From the NCBI GenBank assembly GCA_003154855.1, contig PMEV01000080.1, positions 1-7,066 of the forward strand: 7,066 nucleotides of DNA, written 5' to 3'. Shown here piece after piece: positions 1 through 4,159 of this stretch. The notes beneath the pieces were generated by a model. The model did not search any database. It worked only from the letters and a program-made list of their open reading frames with translations, and had not been told where the DNA came from. The stretch's first letter is position 1. Each line of letters opens with the position of its first letter. A program made the position numbers and the translations under genes. The stretch is from Bryobacterales bacterium (GTDB lineage Bacteria; Acidobacteriota; Terriglobia; Bryobacterales; Bryobacteraceae).

Positions 1-280
1 TGCCCAGCATCTCGAAGAAGGTATGATGGCGTCGCGTGTAGCCGACGTTCTCCAGGTCGTTGTGCTTCCCGCCCGCGCGCACGCACTTCTGCGACGAAGT
101 GGCGCGCGAGTAATCGCGCTTCTCCATTCCCAGGAAGACGTCCTTGAACTGGTTCATTCCCGCATTGGTGAACAGCAGCGTGGGATCGTTGGCGGGCACG
201 AGCGACGAGCTGCGCACGATGCGGTGGCCGCGCGCGGCGAAAAAGTCGAGAAACTGCTGGCGTATTTGATGGCCGGTCAC
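1..280 (-). CDS. alaS: Alanyl-tRNA synthetase, N-terminal fragment (runs off left edge)
   Basis: This is the first 93 codons of a class II aminoacyl-tRNA synthetase that charges tRNA-Ala with alanine in the cytosol. Reading the minus strand from a GTG at 280-278 gives VTGHQIRQQFLDFFAARGHR, the standard AlaS opening. It is followed by the motif 1 region (SSSLVPANDPTLLFTNAGMN, then QFKDVFLG), the tRNA/ATP-site segment with SQKCVRAGGKHNDLENVG, and the start of motif 2 (RRHHTFFEMLG). Sequence identity to the family is very high and unbroken. No other in-frame start lies just upstream: the nearby ATG at 288-286 is in another frame and stops after three codons, so GTG is the start. No clear Shine-Dalgarno is visible. 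The gene diverges from the TonB-domain gene across 45 bp. The rest of the gene (about 780 more residues in a typical AlaS) lies outside the window. Confidence 0.97.
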   Translation of the reverse strand, partial: MTGHQIRQQFLDFFAARGHRIVRSSSLVPANDPTLLFTNAGMNQFKDVFLGMEKRDYSRATSSQKCVRAGGKHNDLENVGYTRRHHTFFEMLG

Positions 281-297
281 AAATTCATTGTGCCATG

Positions 298-319
298 CGC
301 GGCCTGGGCCGCGTATACT
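298..319. promoter_or_regulatory. Divergent promoter/operator candidate between alaS and the TonB-domain gene
   Basis: The 45-bp gap holds a perfect 7-bp inverted repeat, CGCGGCC-TG-GGCCGCG (298-313). It is followed immediately by the palindrome GTATAC (313-318), which reads as a -10-like hexamer on both strands: TATACT at 314-319 on plus and TATACG at 317-312 on minus. A symmetric -10 can fire in both directions, which fits two divergent genes this close together. On the plus strand the hexamer ends 6 bp before the ATG at 326, so transcription from it would start at about the A of the start codon. No convincing -35 is present at 17 bp. The inverted repeat could be an operator or simply GC-rich coincidence. 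Confidence 0.35.
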
Positions 320-325
320 GGCAGC

Positions 326-1000
326 ATGCGGACGCTATTCTCGGCCTTGGGTGTTGCCGGTTGCGCTCTGGTCGCGGGCCAGTTCGCCTTCGCCGACGAG
401 CCGCTTTACAAGGTTGGCGGCGACGTCACGGCCCCGCGGCCGATCCACACGGTCGAAGCGGCCTACACCGAAGAAGCCCGTCAGGCCGGCGTTCAGGGTG
501 CCGTCGTCCTCTACCTCGAAATCAGCGCCGAAGGCCGCGCTGAGAACATTCACGTCAGGACAAGTCTGCGCCCCGACCTCGATGAGAACGCCATCGCCGC
601 CCTCCAGCAGTGGATATTCGAGCCGGCCAGGAAGGACGGCAAACCCGTGCGGACAGCCGAAACGATGGCCGTTACTTTCCGGCTGCCGCAATCCTCCACC
701 GGCGATCCGACCTACGAGGCGGGCCCAGATGTCTCGGCGCCGCGAGTCATCAAGAAGGTCGAGCCGGAGTACACCGAGGAGACTCGTAAGGCGGGCGTTC
801 GCGGCACCGTCATTCTCAGCGCGGCGATCAGCCTGGAGGGCCGTCCCGAGGAGATCGTAGTCGTCCAGAGCCTGCACCCGGACCTCGATAACAACGCCAT
901 CGCCGCCTTCCGGCAGTGGGAGTTCGAGCCGGGCAGGAAGGACGGCCAGCCCGTGCGCGTGCAGGTAACCGTGCAGATGAATTTCGCGTGGAGACCGTAG
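326..1000 (+). CDS. Exported protein with two tandem TonB C-terminal-like domains
   Basis: A 224-residue protein. Residues 1-23 form a signal sequence (one Arg, then a hydrophobic stretch to about 22) with a likely signal peptidase I site after AFA23. A lipobox-like VAGC ending at Cys13 is a less likely alternative. Two copies of a TonB C-terminal-like domain follow, at about 28-119 and 130-221, with an exact 102-residue offset. Each has a 'V-x-A/P-x-Y-T-E-E' opening, 'AGV-x-G', a beta strand ending in 'EGR', 'L-x-PDLD-x-NAIAA', and 'QW-x-FEP-x-RKDG-x-PV'. Classical TonB uses this domain to touch the TonB box of outer-membrane transporters, powered by ExbB/ExbD. Here there is no proline-rich linker and no neighbouring exbB, exbD or receptor, so a role in energy transduction is unproven. 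ATG 326 is chosen because upstream codons are antisense to alaS and the signal peptide begins here. No Shine-Dalgarno is visible. Its stop lies 6 bp from the convergent pyrF stop. Confidence 0.88.
   Translation: MRTLFSALGVAGCALVAGQFAFADEPLYKVGGDVTAPRPIHTVEAAYTEEARQAGVQGAVVLYLEISAEGRAENIHVRTSLRPDLDENAIAALQQWIFEPARKDGKPVRTAETMAVTFRLPQSSTGDPTYEAGPDVSAPRVIKKVEPEYTEETRKAGVRGTVILSAAISLEGRPEEIVVVQSLHPDLDNNAIAAFRQWEFEPGRKDGQPVRVQVTVQMNFAWRP
407..988 (+). repeat. Internal tandem domain duplication (two copies, 306-bp offset)
   Basis: The region encoding residues 28-119 (407-682) is repeated as residues 130-221 (713-988) at a constant offset of 102 codons with no gaps: Y28/Y130, P83/P185, W96/W198 and P107/P209 coincide. 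The copies have diverged clearly (for example DENAIAALQQWIFEPARKDG versus DNNAIAAFRQWEFEPGRKDG), so this is an old duplication rather than a recent slippage event. Confidence 0.85.
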
Positions 1001-1006
1001 AACGGG

Positions 1007-1684
1007 CTAGCGCTGGATCTCCGCGAGTATCCTTCGCGCCTCGGCGGCCGGATCGGGCGCGCGCGTGATCTGCCGGCCGATCACCAGGTAGTCGGCGCCG
1101 CTAGAGAGCGCTTCCGCCGGCGTGGCCACGCGCTTCTGATCGCCCTGGGCCGCCCCGGCCGAGCGCACGCCGGGCGTCACCAGCACCGCTTGCGGCCCCG
1201 TGATGGCGCGCACCGCGGCCACTTCCAGGGGCGAGCACACGATCCCGTCCACGCCCGCCTCCAGGGCCTTGCGCACGCGCAGTTCGACCAGCTCGGAAAC
1301 CGTACAGGGATATCCCAGATCGGCCAGGTCGGCCCGATCGAAGCTGGTGAGCACCGTCACCGCGAGCAACTGCAGCTTCGACGCTCCGCGCCCCTCCACC
1401 GCCGCCTGCATCACCGCCTTGCTCCCGTGCACGGTAGTGAAGCGCACGCCGCTCGCAGCCAGTTGCGCCACCGTCCGCTTCACCGTCTCGCCGATGTCGT
1501 AGAGCTTCAGGTCCAGGAAAACGTCCTTGCCCCGCCCGATGAGTTCTTTCACGAACGGCATGCCGGCGGCGGCGTAGAGCTCCAGTCCGACTTTGTAAGT
1601 GGGAATCCACTCGCCCAGCGCCTCCACCAGTTCGCGGGCCCGCTCCGCCGACTCGAAATCCAGCGCCACAATCAGAGGATTCAT
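1007..1684 (-). CDS. pyrF: Orotidine 5'-phosphate decarboxylase
   Basis: A 225-residue enzyme of the short bacterial PyrF type, making UMP from OMP in the last step of de novo pyrimidine synthesis; it is a cytosolic TIM-barrel dimer. The start (MNPLIVALDF) gives the first beta strand with Asp9, and Lys31 lies in 'YKVGLEL'. The catalytic signature is LDLKLYDIGETV, with Asp58, Lys60 and Asp63 forming the charged D-x-K-x-x-D array. 'FTTVHG' follows, and later the phosphate-binding 'VTPGVR' and a C-terminal 'YLVIGRQIT'. All expected motifs are intact. The ATG (1684-1682) overlaps the selD stop as ATGA, so translation is probably coupled to selD. The nearest purine-rich stretch (AAAAGG) sits about 13 nt upstream, which is too far to be strong on its own. 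The frame stays open upstream to 2533, but that part is only a shadow of selD, so this is not a fusion. Confidence 0.96.
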   Translation of the reverse strand: MNPLIVALDFESAERARELVEALGEWIPTYKVGLELYAAAGMPFVKELIGRGKDVFLDLKLYDIGETVKRTVAQLAASGVRFTTVHGSKAVMQAAVEGRGASKLQLLAVTVLTSFDRADLADLGYPCTVSELVELRVRKALEAGVDGIVCSPLEVAAVRAITGPQAVLVTPGVRSAGAAQGDQKRVATPAEALSSGADYLVIGRQITRAPDPAAEARRILAEIQR

Positions 1685-2700
1685 ACGATTCGAATCGCCT
1701 TTTCCCGCCGCTCGATCACGCGGCCTATCAGATATGCGCCCGGCAGGTTCCGCGCGATCGCGGCAGCTTCCGGCACGGCCGCCGAGATCAACAGGCCGCC
1801 CGAGGTCTGGGGATCGTAGAGCAGGTTCTCGATCTCGGGCGCCAGCTCGCGCGCCATCTCGACCGCGCATCCGGCGAAATCCCGGTTGTTTTTCAAGCCG
1901 CCCGGAATCGCGCCCTGCCGCGCGTACTCCAGCGCGCCCGGCAGAAACCGTACCTTCCTGGCTTCGATCTCGATCGTGACGCCGCTGGCCAGCGCCATTT
2001 CCCGCGCGTGCCCGATCAGCCCGAACCCGCTCACGTCGGTGCAAGCGTGCGCCCCGAAGGCAATCATCGCCCCGCAGGCCTCGCGGTTCAATTCCAGCAT
2101 CGAGGCAATCGAACTCCGGACGTGCCGCGGCCCGGCGATGCCGCGTTTCAATGCGGTCGCGATCACGCCCGTGCCCAGCCGCTTGGTGAACGCCAGCAGG
2201 TCGCCCGGCCGCGCCGCCAGGTTCGGAAAGACGCGGTCCGGATGCACCAGACCGGTCACCGCATAGCCGAACTTGATCTCCGCGTCCGCCACGCTGTGGC
2301 CGCCCAAGATCACGCAGCCCGCCTCCAGCATCTTCGCCGCCCCGCCCCGCATGATCTCGACCAGATCCTCCGGGTCCCCTTGGGCCGGATACGCCACCAG
2401 CGTCAGCGCCGTTAGCGGCCGGCCCCCCATGGCGTAGACGTCGCTCAAGGCGTTGGCCGCCGCGATCGCGCCGAAGGTGAACGGATCGTCGACGATGGGC
2501 GTAAAGAAGTCCACCGTCTGCACCAGGGCGCACTCCGGCGTCAGCTTGTAGACGCCGGCATCGTCGGCGTTCTCAAACCCTACCAGCACGTTCCTATCCG
2601 CCACCGCCGGCACGCGGGCCAACACCTGGTCCAATAACTTTGGACTCAGCTTAGACGCTCAACCCGCGGCCTTCACATGCGCTGTCAGCTTCTTAGCCAT
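1681..2700 (-). CDS. selD: Selenophosphate synthetase, selenoprotein form with in-frame UGA (Sec14)
   Basis: SelD makes selenophosphate from selenide and ATP, the selenium donor for selenocysteine and selenouridine. Reading from ATG 2700 through one UGA (2661-2659) gives 339 residues beginning MAKKLTAHVKAAG-U-ASKLSP, ending at TGA 1683-1681. Sec14 and Lys17 match the catalytic Cys17/Lys20 pair of E. coli SelD with the same spacing. Metal/ATP-site aspartates are present: Asp46-Asp47 in 'NADDAGVY', Asp64 in 'TVDFFTPIVDDPF', Asp87 in 'LSDVYAMGG' and Asp222 in 'CTDVSGFGLIGH'. 'LGGHS' and the C-terminal 'DPQTSGGLL' are also intact. A Shine-Dalgarno AGGAAG lies 5 nt before ATG 2700. Opening instead at TTG 2634 (317 aa) would delete the active-site segment and lacks a comparable ribosome site. 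A hairpin just after the UGA fits a bacterial SECIS. A Cys-to-stop mutation is the alternative, but preserved coding on both sides plus the hairpin favours Sec. First gene of an operon with pyrF. Confidence 0.93.
2626..2661 (-). promoter_or_regulatory. Bacterial SECIS-like element following the selD UGA
   Basis: Directly after the UGA (2661-2659) the mRNA can fold as CUG-(A bulge)-GUCCAA-AGUUA-UUGGAC-CAG, covering 2649-2626. It is a 6-bp perfect upper stem, one bulged A, and a 3-bp lower stem. The 5-nt apical loop has GU as its second and third bases, about 20 nt downstream of the UGA. Bacterial SECIS elements recognised by SelB are short coding-region stem-loops at about this distance with a G-U in the loop. 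The stem is also coding (LSPKLLDQV), so it is under two constraints at once. Confidence 0.75.
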
Positions 2701-2810
2701 CGCAACTTCCTACCAAGTTTAGCCGAAATTCGCCTGGCCCAGCCGCGGCTTGCGAAGATTCCCTGCAACAATCGCAATCGCGACCGATATGCCAACTAGA
2801 GGTGTGATCC
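2701..2810. promoter_or_regulatory. Divergent intergenic region between selD and the small Ser/Ala-rich gene
   Basis: This 110-bp gap should hold promoters for the selD-pyrF operon and for the small plus-strand gene. Visible are the two ribosome sites (AGGAAG at 2711-2706 on minus, AGAGGTG at 2798-2804 on plus) and a weak -10-like TAAACT on minus about 20 nt before the selD start. A short doubled AATCGC (2770-2781) is present. I see no strong -35/-10 pair, terminator or riboswitch fold. Confidence 0.4.
2706..2711 (-). promoter_or_regulatory. Shine-Dalgarno that fixes the upstream selD start
   Basis: AGGAAG on the minus strand lies 5 nt before ATG 2700. It supports the longer selD reading that contains the UGA over the TTG at 2634. 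Confidence 0.7.
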
Positions 2811-3257
2811 ATGGGTTCCGTCTCTTCGCTCAGTCCGGGCATCGCGGACTTGTTCCAGACCCTTTCCAATATGAATTCATCGCCGCTGTCGTCGGTGGTC
2901 ACAAAGACCATGCTGAAAAACGCCTCGACGACCGACATCGTCCAGCTAAGCATGGCCGCCACTCAGTTGCAGGGCATGAACGAGCTGTTTGGAGCCTCCA
3001 ACAGTTCGTCGAGCACTCCCGCCAACAGTCTGAACGGCTTTCTTGAGAACATCCAGGCCGACTTGACCGCGGCCGCCTCCGGGGCGAACCAGCCGGCCAC
3101 CGGCGCATCGTCCGCTTCCGCGGCCTCCGCCGCCGCAGCGGCAACCAGCCAACTCGCCAACGATCAGACCGCCGTACAGGGCGCCATGATGGCTGAGTTG
3201 CTAAACGCCGGCTCGGCTAGCAGCCTCTCCAGCTCCTCGCTCGATACGACCGGCTGA
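2811..3257 (+). CDS. Small Ser/Ala-rich protein of unknown function
   Basis: A 148-residue protein that I do not recognise. ATG 2811 is preceded by AGAGGTG (2798-2804) at 6-nt spacing, a good ribosome site, and the frame is closed by TGA at 3255-3257. Residues about 1-75 look structured and amphipathic, including 'STTDIVQLSMAATQLQGMNE', which faintly recalls the YjfB putative-motility family; this is too weak for a call. Residues about 90-113 are a low-complexity Ala/Ser linker, and the C-terminus ends in a Ser-rich tail. There is no signal peptide or membrane segment. Composition is striking for a GC-rich genome: no Arg, Cys, His, Trp or Tyr and only two Lys, so the protein is acidic. Such composition (Ser, Ala, Thr, Asn, Gln rich) is typical of appendage or exported proteins, but a secretion route is only a guess. 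It diverges from selD by 110 bp and is convergent with the permease gene, 19 bp away. Confidence 0.75.
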   Translation: MGSVSSLSPGIADLFQTLSNMNSSPLSSVVTKTMLKNASTTDIVQLSMAATQLQGMNELFGASNSSSSTPANSLNGFLENIQADLTAAASGANQPATGASSASAASAAAAATSQLANDQTAVQGAMMAELLNAGSASSLSSSSLDTTG

Positions 3258-3276
3258 CGCGTTACGGCGCCCCGCC

Positions 3277-4113
3277 TCACAGCACATCGGCGAAGCCACG
3301 CTTGAGGTGACGGAAGAAGAAGCCTCCGGCGACGAAGGCGGCCAGGGCGTAGGCGCCCACAATGGCCATCTCGCGCAAGCTCGGCGCCCGGCTCGAGAGC
3401 AATCGGTCGCGGTAGGCCCGCACCAGGTAGGCCAGTGGGTTGGCCCGCAGCACAAAACGCCAGCGCGGCGGAATCATGCTCTCGGTGATGAAGATGGGCG
3501 TGAACCAGAACCAGAACGTCAGAACCACCGCGAGCACCTGCGCCGTATCCCGCAGGTAGACGTGCAGGCTCGAGACAATCCAGCCAATCCCCACCGCCAG
3601 CAGCCCGATCAGAAGCATGTACACCGGCAGCCACAGAACCTGCGCGCTGAAGTGCCGCTCCCAGATCCCGATCGCCCCTATCGCCAGCAGCAGCGCAATC
3701 AGGTGGTTCACGAGCGACGACAGGAAGATCGAGACCGGCACGATCTCCGCGGGAAAGACCGTCTTGGTGATCAGATTCTCGTGCTCCAGCAGGCAGGTAG
3801 CCGATCGCTGCACGGTCTCTTGAAACAGCAGCCAGGGCAGGAAGCCGGCGAACAGGTGCAGCGCGTAATTCCGCGTGGGCGCGTCGGCGGGTAACTGAAG
3901 TCCCATGCAGGTCTTGAACACGAACACCCAGCTCACCAGCAGCACCAGCGGCTGGATCACGCCCCACAACCAGCCGGCCGCCGACCCCACAAAGCGCTGG
4001 CTGAAGTCGCGCCGCACCATCTGAAACAGCAAGTTTCGCCGCTCCACAAGGTTGCGCATGAAGTGGGCGCCCGGAAGGCGAGTCATTACAGGCATTGTAG
4101 CGTGGCCATTCAT
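3277..4113 (-). CDS. ABC-2 type polysaccharide-export permease (Wzm/TagG-like)
   Basis: A 278-residue inner-membrane permease of the ABC-2 family used to export O-antigen, capsule or teichoic-acid-like polymers. A cytoplasmic N-terminal helix carries the family signature 'ERRNLLFQMVRRDFSQRFVG' followed by 'WLWGVIQPL' (about 24-55). About six hydrophobic segments follow, at roughly 45-67, 84-97, 122-150, 158-182, 190-209 and 250-268. 'LHVYLRDTAQVLAVVLTFWF' with 'TPIFI' (about 183-209) and 'NPLAYLVRAYRDRLL' (225-239) are typical of the Wzm group. ATG 4113 is preceded by AGGGTGG at about 10 nt. Met7 and Met10 are possible alternative starts but have no ribosome site. The ATP-binding partner (Wzt-like), normally the next gene, is absent: the downstream neighbour is convergent and the upstream one divergent. 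The substrate cannot be told from sequence. Confidence 0.9.
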   Translation of the reverse strand: MNGHATMPVMTRLPGAHFMRNLVERRNLLFQMVRRDFSQRFVGSAAGWLWGVIQPLVLLVSWVFVFKTCMGLQLPADAPTRNYALHLFAGFLPWLLFQETVQRSATCLLEHENLITKTVFPAEIVPVSIFLSSLVNHLIALLLAIGAIGIWERHFSAQVLWLPVYMLLIGLLAVGIGWIVSSLHVYLRDTAQVLAVVLTFWFWFTPIFITESMIPPRWRFVLRANPLAYLVRAYRDRLLSSRAPSLREMAIVGAYALAAFVAGGFFFRHLKRGFADVL

Positions 4114-4159
4114 TAAGATTTATCCACCCTGGCCCGCGCCGAGGTAAAATGGTTCCGAC

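Noticed and set aside
23..325. Upstream extension of the TonB-domain frame to an ATG at 23.
   Set aside because: It is antisense to the highly conserved N-terminus of alaS. The signal peptide of the TonB-domain protein begins at ATG 326.
1685..2533. Upstream extension of the pyrF frame, which would make a 508-residue fusion protein.
   Set aside because: This part is out of frame with the well-conserved selD and has a shadow-like Arg/Gly-rich composition. PyrF begins naturally at the ATG that overlaps the selD stop.
2659..2661. The TGA upstream of the usual selD reading taken as a true stop, making the gene 5'-truncated or a pseudogene.
   Set aside because: Coding similarity to SelD continues on both sides of the TGA in one frame, the TGA sits exactly at the Cys/Sec position, a ribosome site precedes the upstream ATG, and a SECIS-like hairpin follows.
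2770..2781. Doubled AATCGC in the selD divergent gap as a possible binding-site repeat.
   Set aside because: Two copies of a 6-bp word are too short to distinguish from chance, and no third copy or symmetry was seen.
3258..3276. Possible shared terminator between the convergent small gene and the permease gene.
   Set aside because: The 19 bp contain only a GGCGCC palindrome with no extended stem or T-run, so a terminator cannot be supported.
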